A stretch of DNA of 64,000 nt, taken from positions 50,823,959-50,887,958 of the forward strand of contig OZ021726.1 in assembly GCA_963978545.1 (NCBI GenBank), read 5' to 3'. The stretch is from Linyphia triangularis. Taxonomy: Eukaryota; Arthropoda; Arachnida; Araneae; Linyphiidae. The first letter of the stretch is position 1; every line of letters begins with the position of its first letter. Below are positions 1 through 15,000 of the stretch, piece after piece. The position numbers and the translations under genes are program-made. The notes beneath the pieces are model-generated. The model was given only the letters and a program-made list of their open reading frames with translations. It was not told where the DNA came from and made no database searches.

Positions 1-2878
1 AGAAAAATAAACTCTTTGAGCATAATTAACACATGCCAGAAATTTATTAAATGACAAAAAATCACAATAAAAATAAATCACTATATATTGCCCACCATGA
101 AAAAAATAAGGTCAAAAATCATTTCTTATTGCAATCTTGTGCGGATATGGTGCGATTCCAGAAAAATTTAATTTCTGATTGTTATTTTGTTAAAATTTCG
201 GTCATCCCTGGAAATAATCTGGAAAACAATTTAAAGGGGGAGGGGGGAATAATAATGGTAAAATTTAACAACCAGGGATAATATGATGGTCGCTTTTACC
301 ATGATTTTTACTGAACTGATAGTAGAAATCTTTTGACATTTTCACCAGCATGATAGTCACATTGGCCAATGCTTCTGCTGAAGTGATAGCTGGGTTTGTT
401 GAGGGTCTGAGAGGAATTTGTTATTAATGGGCAGATTTAAATTTTGCTATAAATTTATAAACATTTTAAATTTGAATCATTTGAGTTGTTACAGTTCTTT
501 GAATGTACCCTTAAAAATGTGAAAATTGAGTTCATCTACAATCGACCGCAGGTCAATGTGATATAATTGTTTGAATATATCAAATGTTTTTAATAATAAA
601 CTTATTTGGTTGGAGGGTCTTTCTAAATATTTATGTTAATTGCCTGTTTGTGACATTTTTGTATGAATCTCTAAGCTTTATTTTTTGCTTGGGAATCGTA
701 CCATACCTAGTTAAATAGTGCACAATTTCGGAAAAATTTAAAAATCACTATAAAAGCTTGCATAAATTTAAATTGTACTGTATTAAGAAAATTGCTTATT
801 CAATTTTGAAAATATTGGATAAAAACTATGTTTATTTGCAAATTATACATTTTGAAGATAAGGTCACCTCTTATAGATATGACTTTTCAGTAGAAATGTC
901 AATGGTTTTGAGAAAAAGTTTTAAAAATATAAAAACAACCAAAGTGCAAATTACTTTCATATAAAGGAAATTACAACACAATGAATGATATTTTCTATGA
1001 CTGAAAGTTTATTCAGTTATCACAGTATCAATTCGAATATTTCAAAAAAAAAAACCCCATTTAAACAAAATAAATTTAAAAAAAGCTTATAAAATATACA
1101 CTGGAATTGTCATTTTCTATAAAATATTTTAAACTCTAAATCACAGGTGTTTTAATTATACAATTTCATTTAATGTTCTATAGAAACATTTGTGGTACAT
1201 AAATATATTTAAATTCTATTAAAGTTGTAAGGAGATAAAAGAATGCTTTAACTGAAACATTGCAATTTATTTTATAAATGAAGCTGGATGGCTTTATTTT
1301 TATAAGAAACATAATATAATTGAACAGAATATCTCAGCAGAAGTACATAAAATACTAACAAATAATCAAATTTGTCGGTTGAACGAACTAAAAATAATAC
1401 ATAACATCTATTTATAGGTTTTTAAATTGAATCGAAATAGAAAGTTTGAAACCAAACTATAAAAATTCTATTGCAACTACGCTTAAAAAACTACCTATTT
1501 TTTAAAAAAGAGATGTGTGTGTGTGGGGGGGGGGGGATAATATCTTACAATTTCCCCTCTTTGAGATATCGAAATATTGACCGATTCACACAAATTCTTG
1601 CTGCCAGGATATTTTTTTACATTATCTCTAAACAGAAAATGTGAAAATATTATTAATAATTAGGTTTTAGGGGTACTTTATATGAATGTTGAAAGTTATT
1701 GACAATGCAGACATTTTTAAGAAAACTTGTATTTACACTGAATTATATATAACTTTTTCTTTATGCTTTAAATTTTTATCCCATTTTTAACTCTATTGTT
1801 ATCTACTTTCCATTAAAGCATTTTATACTTACACAATGAAATCCACTCATATACTCACTGCACAATTTCTTCTAATTTGTAAAAATTTTATTAAAATAAT
1901 AAACATCTAGTATACATTGCACTAAATTAAGAACAATTCATTCCGCAACAATAAATGAAGTCAGCAGATATTGAACTAAAGATTTTCTAAACGAAAAACT
2001 TTTCATTAGAATCGCACAATTATCAATTGTTAATCAATTATTCTCCAAACTTTTATTCTTTGGAAAGTAGCTATAATATAAAAACTATACAATATCTAAA
2101 TTAATAAGGTCTTCTGGTTAATTAAATACTGATGCCTCCATAGAGGTTTCTTAAAAACAATTAAGATGATGAAAATTAAGTTTTTTTTTTATTGTGCCAT
2201 AAATTGTGAAACGAATGAAGCCTCACAAGTTATGTTACATATTAATTATAAATTACACTAAATTTGATGATATAAATGATACATTTACCAAAAAAAGTGG
2301 AGAATAAAAATGGAATTTAATTGTCCATTATAAGCATCACCTTAAAATTAAGAAAATTCAAATCTAACGAGTTAAAAAAAAATTTCAAGTATGCAGGTTT
2401 GCTTGTGTTTAAAACTTTGCCTTTTTGAAAATTTGCAGTATAAAATGTTAGGTAAAACTTGAGGGTATTCCTTAAAACAAAGTTGCCTTTTGCAATAAAA
2501 AAAAAAAAATTATACATAAAATGTCATGAATTAAAACTTTAATGTGCAATTATCAGATCATTTGGCAAAAACTGGTTATGTGCCAAGATTTCCCAATATC
2601 GTTTTCTTTTCCAACAAAGTTAAGATGTTATAAAACTCTGTCATAAAAGTACAAGTCTACCCCTTCAAATTAACAGTTTAATGCTTTCCACTAACAGCAC
2701 AACAACAGAAGGAGCTTAACCAAACTTTTACACAACCAATGCGTCTGAAAGTTTTGTGCTGTGAAGTTTTAAACAAATATAGTTTTTGGGGGTTATCTTT
2801 GACACTGGAAATAGCAAATTGGGGATAAATTTATGAGTGGAATCAATATCTTTTCACAATTTAAGTATTTCACCGTTT
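1..2878. other. AT-rich sequence downstream of PAM
   Basis: This stretch lies past the PAM stop codon and should contain its 3' UTR, transcribed on the minus strand. I see no conserved coding region; the short ORFs are AT-rich noise. Several minus-strand poly(A)-signal candidates exist (AATAAA at 2052-2057; ATTAAA at 2316-2321 and 2538-2543), but the sequence does not decide between them. A (GT)n followed by a G run lies near 1513-1536. Confidence 0.5.
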
Positions 2879-3087
2879 TCAAGTTTTCCTCGCAATGGCG
2901 CTAAATTCCTCTACGTCCGAGTCACTTCCATCGTCTCCATCAGCATCACTTTCCTCCAGTGATACTCGGTCAAATCCTTTATGTGGGTTGAGTAGGCTTC
3001 CCAGGTTAAACTTGTCTTGAGGGTGAGGAGTTTTGTATCCTCCCCACCACCCTTTTAGATTGCCAAAGTAAGACTGTTGGAATTTGC
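2879..3087 (-). CDS. PAM: PAM exon 21: cytosolic tail and stop
   Basis: Residues 780-848 plus TGA at 2881-2879. The tail keeps the KGFDRVS motif of vertebrate PAM, followed by a long acidic and serine cluster (ESDADGDDGSDSD). In mammals this region is phosphorylated and steers PAM between granules, plasma membrane and endosomes. Its retention suggests conserved trafficking control. Confidence 0.92.
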
Positions 3088-6000
3088 CTGAGACAAAAAA
3101 ACATGAGGATTTAGCTAGTAAGCAGATAAGATTGTGCAATTGATTGTGGTTTTCAAGCTCATAAAATCAGGTGAACAAATAAACAAAGTTAGTGTGCCGT
3201 TTATAATGTTTCCACAACAAAATGTGCATAAAGAAACCATTTTGGAGTTTAGTTACGCAAGTTTAAATTGACGCCAGGTATTAGCCCAATGGAAAAATGT
3301 CTTTGCTATAAAATTAGTTACAATCCAAATAGAATGAATATTTTGAAAAAAATCTTTTGTCATATTTTTCTGGTTTTGGAATGATTATAAAAGTAAATGC
3401 ATGGCAGCAGCAGAGGAGTGCAGTGAAATTTTTCATAAGTCTAGGGACATTACTAATAGCTAAATTTATCATCTTAAATAACAGACCCATAACTAACAGT
3501 TAAATACCTTTAGGAGCCTTTCTCAAAAATCATAAATAACTGTAGAAAAATTAAATAGATTTTATGTAAAGATAGAATTTTTTTAACACAAAACGTAGAA
3601 ATTATGAAATAATAAAACATGACAAAATAAATTATATTGAACATGCATTTTACTTACATACAAGTCTAATTTGCTTATCTTTTTTTTTTTTTTTTTAACA
3701 AATAGATTGACTAGGTTTTCATAAAAAAAATTCACTTCTCATACTACATAAGAATTGCTTCTCTATAGACAGAAGGGTTACATTTAACAATTTGACCTAG
3801 GATGCCACATTTTTGAGATACTTATTTACTCTTTTAAGACCAGAGAAAAATCCCTCCACTGAGTTAATAGTGGCAGGAATAGTGCATATGAGTTGGCCCA
3901 ATTTTGACAATTCTGCAATCACTATGTATATTCCATTCGATTTCAGTAACTTATAGACATAGGACAGCTATGTTAATCTTTAAAGTCATCCAAAGAATAC
4001 AAAACTTTTAGCTCAGATTTGAGATGTGCAAAGTAAAAATGTTTCTCGTAGCTATACTTCAATTTTTTAAAAGAGTGATCTGAAAACTGCGACTTAGACA
4101 GACTTAGCTGTTCAAGACCTAATGTAATCCATTTTTCGAAATCTAGATGCAATATATCCTTTAATATTGTATGTAAATTTCTAGTAGAGACAACTGTATT
4201 TGTGTCTGAAATCCAAATTATTGTCATGCAAGAGCTTTACATTCCGATTGAGATTAATGTCTAGAATTGACCAAAAATCCTTAAATTTATTTATTTTCTC
4301 AATTAGTAGGGGGAACTAGGGATACTTGACCCAATTTTTAATTTTTGTTGTTAGTTTTTATTTTACATTACTTATGGGTATGAAAATGATGTCTATTTAT
4401 ACTTCATTAAGTATAACACAATATTTATGAATATCTTTCTGAAGTATTAATTGTAAAGGTGGTAAAATATTAAGCATAAAAAAACCTTCAACTTGGGTCA
4501 AATCCCAATGTATAGGGATACTTGATCCACACTTTAGGGACACTTGATGGGTCCACCTAATGGTTGTAATCTGTGAAAACAACGTGGAGGGAATTATAAT
4601 ACAGTTAACTCATGTGACATCGATGGTAGGCAACGAAAAACAAATTTCAAGAATATCCATCAATAACAATACCTTTTTATCAATTGAACAACAAAATGGT
4701 GTAAGAAGAATAAAAAAAATCAATAAAACCTGCCAAATGCATTCGAATAGTATCCCTATCTTGGGTCAAGTATCATAATTGCACATTCACTACTTAACCC
4801 TAAAATGCAACCATTTGCAAGTAAGTGGATAAACACTATTATCTATGTAATTGTAGCCAAAAATATGCACACAAAAAAAAAAATTAAAAAAGTATTGCTT
4901 TTAAACAAAAACCCTTTTCGCATCAGCTTTTACAACACAAAGATATTACTTTTGGAGCAAGAAAATTTAATTTGTAGTATAGTTTAAAAACGGATGCAAA
5001 GATTCAGTTGTCATTTTCACCATGTAGTTAGCTAACTGAAGGGCAAGAAGTGATACCACTTCCAACTTATAAAACCTTCCCAAATTCTGAGAAAAAGACA
5101 TTGGGTCAAGTATCCTTAAAGGTCAAGTATCCCTAGTTCTCCCTATACTTTTGAAATCATCTACTTTCTTATTACAGTAGAAAATTGTGTACTTCTTTTT
5201 CTGAGGAACTTCTATCAATACATTGCTAAATGAAAGAATTCCAGATAGCAATTCTGATAAGAAAAAACAAACGGTTTCATCAAAATATTTAAAAAAATTT
5301 CTGGTTTTTATAATGCTATCTGAATCCAATCTTCAGGTGATTCAAAATTCTTTTAACCAATTTTTAAAATTGGTCTAAGACAGCGTCAGCAACTAGGGGG
5401 CCAGCGGGCCAGATCCGGCCCGCCACAGTTTTTTCTCCGGCCCGCCGGCAGTACAGAAGAGCAAAAATCAATTTTTTCAAAAATAATTTTAATTTGTCTA
5501 TAATAGTATATGTTTACAATCAAAAACCATGTTTTCCATTAAGTGGCTCACATCAGTAAGTCTGAAAAATCTTTTTTTTTTCTGAGACTGCTAGATAAAA
5601 AAAAAAGCAATAGTTTGAATTATTACCAATGACGCCTGCCTTCGCATTGCTTAGTTTTGTACTTGTCCCTATCCCCTCGATTCGTGAATGGCACAATTCA
5701 ATTTCTGCTTTTCTGAATGTGATGGGCAGGAGTTGGGTATTTTAATGCCTAAAGAAGTATCGCAATCTATGATTCCTGTGCAATAATGACGTTGAAGACT
5801 AGTTTTAAACGCTAAGCAGACAGTGAAAAGCGGACCGGCCGTCATCGTCTTGCAATTAACATCGACTAATATGGAAGATTTAGGAAGTATGATTTAAATA
5901 TCTTTATTGATTATGAGTTTATGTCATCACATTGTAATATTGTCACTAAAGATTAACTTTTTTATGACTTTGATTTACGATGTAAAAACATTTTTTCTTT

Positions 6001-9000
6001 TATTTATTTGAAACAATAATCAAATATCAATTGTTATTTTATTAATATAAAAAAGTTAAAAATTATTGTTTCAGTTTTCAAAATTGTTTTATATTGTTGA
6101 ATCTTTAATAATTATCACATTTCTAACATTGAACATATGTAGTAAGGCAATATATTTATTAGCGTATTCGGTATAAATCTGCGGCCCTCGGAAAGTTCCA
6201 ACATAAGTCATCCGGCCAGTCTCTAAAAGTTAGTGGCGAACGCTGGTCTAAGACATATATTTGTGGCCCACATAGTTGTCCTGCCATAACCACATCTCTG
6301 GTTATGGTTGTCCTGCCATAATCATTGTGTGTAGATTAACTTGTCAGGACACTTGTTGTATGATCCAATCTTATAAAGGTGAAGCCTACAAAGTTTTGGA
6401 CTGTAACCCATTCTTTATTTATGTAGTAAAGCACTCTGGACAATTGCGATCGGATATTTATAGATATATCTTCATTCAAAATGATAGAAATTAATTTGTT
6501 ACAATCAATTTCTATTTTAATTTTTGGAAGCTCATTTGGCAATTTCCTGAACAATCAATTAAATAATTTTGAATGTGGTTTGATAATCCTGTGAAAACTA
6601 TTGCATCATCTTAATGATTCTTAAGCTTTTTATCATAGCAAACAATTAGTTTTCGCGACGCAACATGATAGCCAGCATTGATGACAGCCACTGTTTTTTA
6701 TTGGCCTCTGAATGTTAATTATTTGTTTCCAAAAAAGCAAGTAACATTTACAAGACGCTTCAAGTTGTTTTGATTTTTGTAATGCATTTGTTATGCACCG
6801 AAACATCAATATTCAATTGTTTGTTGATTTGGCAATTGATCCTATTTTTCGAAATTTTTTAGTGTTATAATACAAAAAATAAGTCCTTCTGAAGATTCAC
6901 GATTCCTTGATGAGTTCTGAAAGTTATTAGGTCATAAAAAACCACCGTTTACCAACCCTACTTGAGTTTTAGGTAGAGAGACATTAAGATGAGTTAAATG
7001 TCTTGGAATAATATCTTTACTTAACCTTAAAAACAAAAATAGACACCTAGATGACCATGTTTAAAAGGGGCCCAATGAGTTTTCTAAACAATTTAGATAT
7101 GAATTTTAGGGATAATTGCACAAATTTTAGGAATAATTCTTAAAATTTTAGGGATAATTAAAAAACAATTAGAGGTATTTCTTTGGAAGCTGACATAGGA
7201 TCCTAACATGGACATATTCTTTCAAAAGCTTGTTTCAATACCCACAAAAACCTACCAATTAAAAAAAAAAAATGAACTTCAAACAACTTTTTAACAAAAT
7301 AACATTTATAACATCAAACAATTATACTATTTTGACAACCATGCAAATTTAATTAAATCCACTTTTATCATCTAGAGGAATATTTTTTTTTCCACGAATT
7401 TAGGAGAAAAATCGGGGGATTTACAAGTTTATAAAGTTTTTTTAGGAATTATCAAAAAAAGTACAATTTAAGTACAATTTTGGGGAGAAACAAAAATTTA
7501 TGAAATAATAGGAATTTTACGGTGAATGAGACCACTGTGTTTCACTATAAGAAATAAAGAAAGTTCATGATAATGATCAAGGCACATCTTTAAAAACTTC
7601 TTCCATTTAAAAGCCTATTATAAGTGTTAGTTTTATTTATCTAATCTAGATAAAATCATGAAAACTAGCTACTAGCAAAGAGAACAGTTTTCCTTCTATT
7701 GGAACTCACCTCTTCTCTTCAGTCTTAAGAAGACTGTCACTAAAACGAGGCACAGAATAGGAATAGCAAGCAGACACATGATGATGATGGAAGTCTGGAA
7801 ACTGCTGGAATCTTCATCCTCTGGAGTTTTAACTTCTGGTGTGTGGCTTCTTGCCAGTGGAGCACCCTCCTTAACACTGGTCTTTACCGAAAGGTCGGAG
7901 ATGTCAAGGACTTTCTTCGAAGATTTATGGTACACTGGGGATACAACAATGTTATTTAAAACCTTGTTTGGTTTGTTGAGTCAATGTTAATTGCACAAAA
8001 ACACCAATATTGGAAGTGCCAAATGGATGTGACAATTTGGACAAATGTCTTTAATTGTTAATATAATAGTAAATGACCATTCAAAAATATCTGCTTGTTT
8101 GCAGATGAAAAGCAAAACTTTCATGAAATTAATATTGTAACATTTCATAAAGTTGTGCTTTGGAAGTTATTATATGTTATGTACAGTTAAAAGAAAGGAA
8201 ACTAAAACACATGACATTTTCTTTAAATCTTTTTAATTTACCATAGTAAAGTTAAATTGTATATGCATTTGCTTCTTAAGTCTTTTATAGTTAATGCTAT
8301 TTTTAAATTAAATTTTTCCTTATTTAAATGAAACATTTAACAGCACTTTGCTAGCCATACCTTTACAGTTTCAAATTGTTATTCTAATAGATAACTTCTG
8401 CTATAATGAATTAAATACACTTGAGACCTAAAATTATGTAAAGTAGATCTTTTATTAATTTACTTTTCTTTCAACTTTTATTTAACCACAAAAATGGTAT
8501 ACAAACCTTTAATTTATGTTAGTGCAATTAATAATAGTAAATATATCCCAATAACTTTATTGTAGATGAGACCAATTTTTTTTTTGTATTTATTTAATTA
8601 GCACATTACAAAAAATAAAAAGTTATTGATCACAATGCAATGACAATAAATGCAGCAAATTATTAGCTTATAAAATTGTGTGTTGAACTAATCATCATCT
8701 ATAAGATTTTATGCAGACCAAGTATCAATGCCAAGATGTCCGGATTGAAATTTTTTTGAAATTTAATGATAGTAAATTTCTTCTTAATTCATATTAATAA
8801 TAAATAAATTGCCCGAAAGCAAATTTAATTATAGTTTTTTTTTCATACAATAAAATTATTAATTAAACATCAAATAAAAACTCGTAATTATGATTGCTCA
8901 AAATCTTATCAAAATATAAAAAAACTGAGAATTTATGATAAAAAGAGCAGAATAGCATGATTGGTGAAAGTGCTTTTATGGACTTTTACCTAACTTTTAG

Positions 9001-12000
9001 ATTAAAAAAGTAAATTCCCTGAATTATTGTAATTTGTCAGGGAATTTTGAAAATTCCCTGACAAATTCTTAATTTTTCTAAAACTGCAAACTTTCCTGAT
9101 ATTTCCTTGTATTTCACTGAACACCACAAATGTCCATGATCTCGAATTTTAGCGTAGAGACTTGGATTTTTTATGCTGAATATGAAAATTGTAATAATTG
9201 TCTGGAAAAATTCATGAAGTGATTTGAATTATTCAAGCTACAGATACATAAATAGAAGATTTTTTTGCTAACGTTTCTATTCAATCCTTATAGTTAAATT
9301 TTGAAATATGGAAGAAAAAAATTGCTTTAAAGCAGTGCTTCCCAAACTGTGACTCGGGGTCAATTTTTGCTGGATTGTCTGGATCTTGACATGATCCAAA
9401 TATAAGAGTTTTGAAACATCCTAAATATTTATAATCGAAAATATTGTGAACATTTCTGATGGGATAATTACCGAGATCTGAATTTTTTTTAATGGTTTGA
9501 AAGAAAATTTTAGTTATTACTAATTTAAAGGAAATTATTATTAATTTAAAGGAAAACTACCAAAAGAAAATCAGGTTTGCACATTCCTTTCAGGTTAACA
9601 CTACTACTGGCATAACGTCGAACACTTATGAAGAACTTATGGACCAATCTTAAAACACATTACTAAAACAAAAGTTTAATTGTAATAAATGGACACAATT
9701 CCGATTACACACTGTAAATGCTGGTGTCTTAAATTTAGACACAAAATGTCTGAAAAATTCATTTCAGACACATTAGGTGACTTATTTTGCACAAAGGTGG
9801 TTTACTTCTTCGAATTTCAGACATTACACGGGTCTTAAATTGCTTTCAGTCACAACAAGTAACTGAAAATAAGACACTTCGAACCAAATTCAGACATTTC
9901 CAAAATTCAGACGCTTCTCGATTTCAGACAGTACGACCATGGGCCGTAGCAATTATATCATTCAAGTTCATTTACCAACTAAAAGGAATACCTTTAAATT
10001 TGAAGGATCCCAAAAAAAGTGTTGTTTTTCACAGAAATCCAAAGTTGTTGTTGTGATTTTCCATGTATCGAACCTGGCAACACTCTCGCCAGTTGAGAAA
10101 CGTAAACAAAACATGTAGCACATTTGAACCTCTCGCGGCATTGCTTAGCATCCCGATGTCAACAAACAAACGAGATGGTGAGTGAATACGTTTAGGCCCT
10201 CAAACATCTAAGCAAGAACTGTGAATTCAAAGCTGTTACTGCTGAACTCTATAAAAACGTATACATTCGTGATGCATTTATAAGGGGATTAAAGAGCTCC
10301 CGTATCCGCGAACGTTTACTTAAAAACTCTTCTGTTACCTTAGAAATGGCTGTCGACCAAGCTCGTGCCCCCGAACTGGCGGAATCTCATTCTGCATCAT
10401 ACCTCACTGTACTTCAGCCGATGACTTCTGCTGCAGTGGAAACTGCCGAGTCTGATCAAATACTCGAGGAAGAGCAAGTTGCTGCTGTCTCCCGCTCTGG
10501 TTCATGTTTCTTCTGTGGCTATGATCGTCACCCTCGAAGCGCTTGCCCAGCCAAAAATGTAGTTTGTAACAAGTGCGGCAAGAAAGGACATTTTCAGCGG
10601 GTATGTAAAGCTAAAAATTCTTGTGGTTCTGGAAATGTAGCTTTTGCACAGCCTCTGTGCTTCCTTCTCCATCTTGCCTTCAAAAATCCCTCGTCCTTGC
10701 CACGGTTAATGGTGTGAAACTCGAGGCACTAGTCGACACTGGCAGTTCTCTCAGTTTCCTAAACTTGCAACATATCAAGAGGTGCCATTTAAAGATGAAA
10801 CCCTACTTAGGAAAGATTTCTATGGCGAACTCTGCCGTTACATCCAGTATTGCCGGATGTGGTAAAGTCACAATTGAATTAGAAAGTCACTTCTATGCTG
10901 AAGTTGAAGTCCTTGTGATGAAAAATTTATGTGCTGACTTCCTTATTGGTCAAGATATTTTAAAACTGCACTCTTCTCTTGTGATCAACTTTGATGATGT
11001 TAGGCCTCCCTTAGAAATCTGTGCTTTGACCAAGGCTGATGTCCCACCAGTCTCCTTGTTCTCAAATCTTACGCCTGACTGTAGACCCATTCAAACAAAA
11101 TCAAGACGTCTTCCCTCAGAGGATCGTGAATTTATTGCTAAGAAGTGGACAGACTCATCAATGAAGGAGTCATCGAACAAAGCAATTCCCCATGGAGAGC
11201 ACAAGCATTTGTCATCAAAGGAGATAATAAAAAATCTCGAATGGTCATAGACTACTCCCAGACAATTAATAGATTTACTATGTTGGATGCCTATCCGCTT
11301 CCCAAAATAGAGGAACTCATCTCCCAGATCGCAACCTATCGAGTTAGCTCACATTCGCTCCAAAGTAGTGGGTACCGAACAACTGAATCATGCTGTCATC
11401 TATCGGCGCCTTCAGAAAAATTTACTGCACGACCTCCACACTACCAACTCAGCAAGCAACTTTTTCTCTCATACAACCACTCAACTCTCATGTAACAAAC
11501 TCAACTCGCACACAAGCAACTCAATCATTCGACCCCTTCGCAACTCACTGCGAAGAGTCTATGTGGTGGTCTCATGTACAAATGACAGATACAACAACTA
11601 GGCACTAGTGGTTCTTTTTGCCTAGCGGTAAGCATGCCTATCTACTGACCTAGGAGTCCTGGGTTCGAATCCCGTTGGCGCACATTCGCTCCAGCATAGA
11701 CAGCAATACGACATTCATTTTCATATGTAATTGCGGTTTTTTTTTGTATTTAAAGTGTATTCTCAGCAAAAATTCGATCTATTAAAGCAAACTTTGTCCA
11801 AATTGGTTCTGTAGATCATGAGTTATAGGCCAATATTAACCTATTCCTGATCAATGATTACAACATCATTTGAATTCTTCCATTTGACGGGTACCAGATA
11901 AAAATAGCCAATTTGCAGCGATAACTTATTCAAACTAATAACTTCCAATCTATGATAAGGTTTGGTTTGGCAGTCTCCCAAACTAATGAATAAAAATAAA

Positions 12001-15000
12001 AGTTCACTAGATCAAAATATTATTTTCGCGTAAACATTTCAGCTTGGCGATAACTACGCCAACTTTCCGACTTAACGGTTTTTGGTACCCGTCTAACGGA
12101 AAAGTATCAAATATTGTTGCCAGAGTTTTCTCACGTACCCAAATGTGTCTTGAGTGTTTTTTTTAATATTCAATTGGGGGTTATAGGAAAAATATTCCTC
12201 ATTAATCTGATGCAATAAAAGTGTGATCAGAAGTGTTGGTATCGCTTGCCTCTTCTAGAACTGCTGCCACTGCTGAATCATGGACGAACGGTATACACTA
12301 TGTTCTAATTGCCCTTTAATACTGTTACTTCATACTCAATAGCACTTAGCAACATATCCAAACTGAGCATCGTTGCCAAGCTGTTGGAGCAGTACTCTTT
12401 GATTGCATGATATGAGAGTAAGTACTATGTCACAAAAAACATAACTTGAACGCCGATTAATATTAATGATAACAGTATTCAAACTTGAAATAATTATGTG
12501 CTTGAAGTAGTCAAATGTTTTGATCAGCATTAAAAAGCATTTGTTCACAATAATATATACATGAACAAGTAGAATAGTATTTAAGTGACTTGACAATCAA
12601 TTGCTCAAACTCAGAAATGATTATTTTGATATGCACAACTGTCCCCACAACGGCTTCATTCCTAGTGAAAAAGTTGGTTTTTGTAATATTATTTATCTTA
12701 TTTTCAGTGCTTTTATTACAGTAAATTTTAATTGATCGATTTCTAAATCACCCTCACAGAATTCTAAATTTTCTGTTTTTAACATTCAATTATATTTTTG
12801 TTGGTTTTGTTGCATATTACAGGTACTAATGATTTTGAAAATATATTTAGCATGATTTGATGTAATTTAGATAAAATTTATTGTGTCCTTGAATTTTATT
12901 TTATGAATGATCTTATATGTTCCATATTATTACATCTGAGGATATTTATGATATGACCTGCATATTATGAGGACTGGGTACTCGATGACAGCATTAAAAT
13001 CAGAAAAATCAACGCATTTGAAATAAATTGAATATTGGTCAAAATGAAGAAATTTTATACTACATTAAATATCAGCTTTCTCAAAATAATACTAGAAAGT
13101 TTTTTTATGTGGTAATTTGTTGAGCGTATGAAAATTTGCAATTTTTTAAGTAATAATAATTAAAAACTAAATTGTATAGATTTGAATAATATTTTTGTTT
13201 AATATGTACTTCAGATGTTATATAATTGCCATAAAAAATTTCAATTCTATATCTTGCATAGTCTTTTATATGAGCATACCAAAAGTTGGAAAATCAACGT
13301 TTTGAGAAAACGTGAAAGAACTATAAAAGTTTTAATAACTTGCATGTTTTCCAAGTTTAATGTGCTTCAACTCTGTATTTTGAAGCAGCCATCTTTACAG
13401 ATATTTCAAATTCCTTTTTTAATTCCCCCCCTCCCCCTTTTCTTACATTTTTTTAGGTTTTTTAAATGCCCTCTCTTCTTTAGCTTCTCAACGATTAACG
13501 AAAAGTCGCAGCGATAGGGAAAATTGTTGTAAAAAGGTCCCATCCCCAAATTACTGGAATTTTAATATTATTTTAGTTTTAGTATGCACTTAATATGTTA
13601 TTTAATCATAATAACAAATTTCAACTGTATATCTGGCATATTTTTTTTACAAGCAAATTTGGGAAACTGACGTTTTCAGAAAAGCAAAAATTTTTGCACA
13701 ACTTGCATACTTTTCAAATTTAATATACTCTACCTCCATATTCTGAAATGTTTCCTTACAGATACTTCTATGCCTTCTTGTTTTAATTGTTTATCTTTTA
13801 TGCATCTTTTAAAGTCTTTTTTTTTTAAAGTCCTATATCTGCTTCAACTATTCGACAATAATTGAAGCATTGTAGTGTTTATTATGTAGTGTTATTATAG
13901 GGAAATGTTATAAACAAGTTAAATTCCCAGATGGAGAATAATTAGATTATTACTGCTTGATTCATCATTCAAATAAGTTTATGTTGCCACATAATGTATC
14001 TTAGACTTGCCAATGCAACTACTATATAAGTGTTTACATCACACTTGTTATTTGATGTTAAAATTGACTTGTAAAAAGCAACTTAAAACTGTAATACAAT
14101 CTTGGAAGTCAAACCTTTTCTATTTAAGATTCAGCCACAATACAATGTCCATTTTATCCCAATACATATATTTACATTAAGTCCCAAATCCCTTGCTTGG
14201 ATATATTAATAGTTGTGTGCCTATTATTAACAGTTGTGTTACAGTTTTGCAATCCCATGCTTAAATTTACCAGGAAAGTGAAACATAGTCAACAAAAAGT
14301 TATTTTGACTTTTATTTTAATAAAAATTTGTAATTTAACACAAGCTCATTTATTGCATTTTAATTTAAATAAATGTATTTTTAGCTTCCCAACATCTGAA
14401 AGGTAACATAAACAACCCTTTCAGACACATCAACTGTCTGAAAATATCCCCAATTCAGACAGTCTAAAAGTCTGAAAATACCCCATTTTAAGACACTTCA
14501 AGTGTCTTAAAGATTAAGACACCATTTTAGATCTTAAAACAGTGCCACTTGTTTAAGACAATTTTGTGTCTTATTTTAAGACATTTCCATTTGCTGTGCA
14601 TAGCGAATAAACTTTTCCAATCATTTCTACCAAAATTTTGAAGATGTTATTGTCTATTACAGCTTCACGACTTTATTAAGTTGTATTTTCGGCAATGATA
14701 GGATTTAAAACAAGCTGCAATTGTTAAAATCCTAGCATCTAAAAAGAACTCAAATTGACCTGTATTTCATTGTCATCATCAACAGCAATTGGAAACAAGC
14801 ACACCCTTCACACAGGCCTTATGCGAAATTTTTTTTGTAAAGTTATATTTCATGATAAATGTTTTTTCTTCATAAAAATTCATCTTTGACCCATAAAATC
14901 TCTTTCAGAAAGAATGTGTGCTGTTCATCTCTCAAAAATTCCAAAGATTCGAGAATGAAGTGGGTGGTTTTCTAATAAGTGGATTACAATGTTTAAAAAT

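Noticed and set aside
11612..11690. A tRNA gene at the B-box GGTTCGAATCC
   Set aside because: Acceptor and anticodon stems do not pair adequately and it sits in a repeat-rich stretch.
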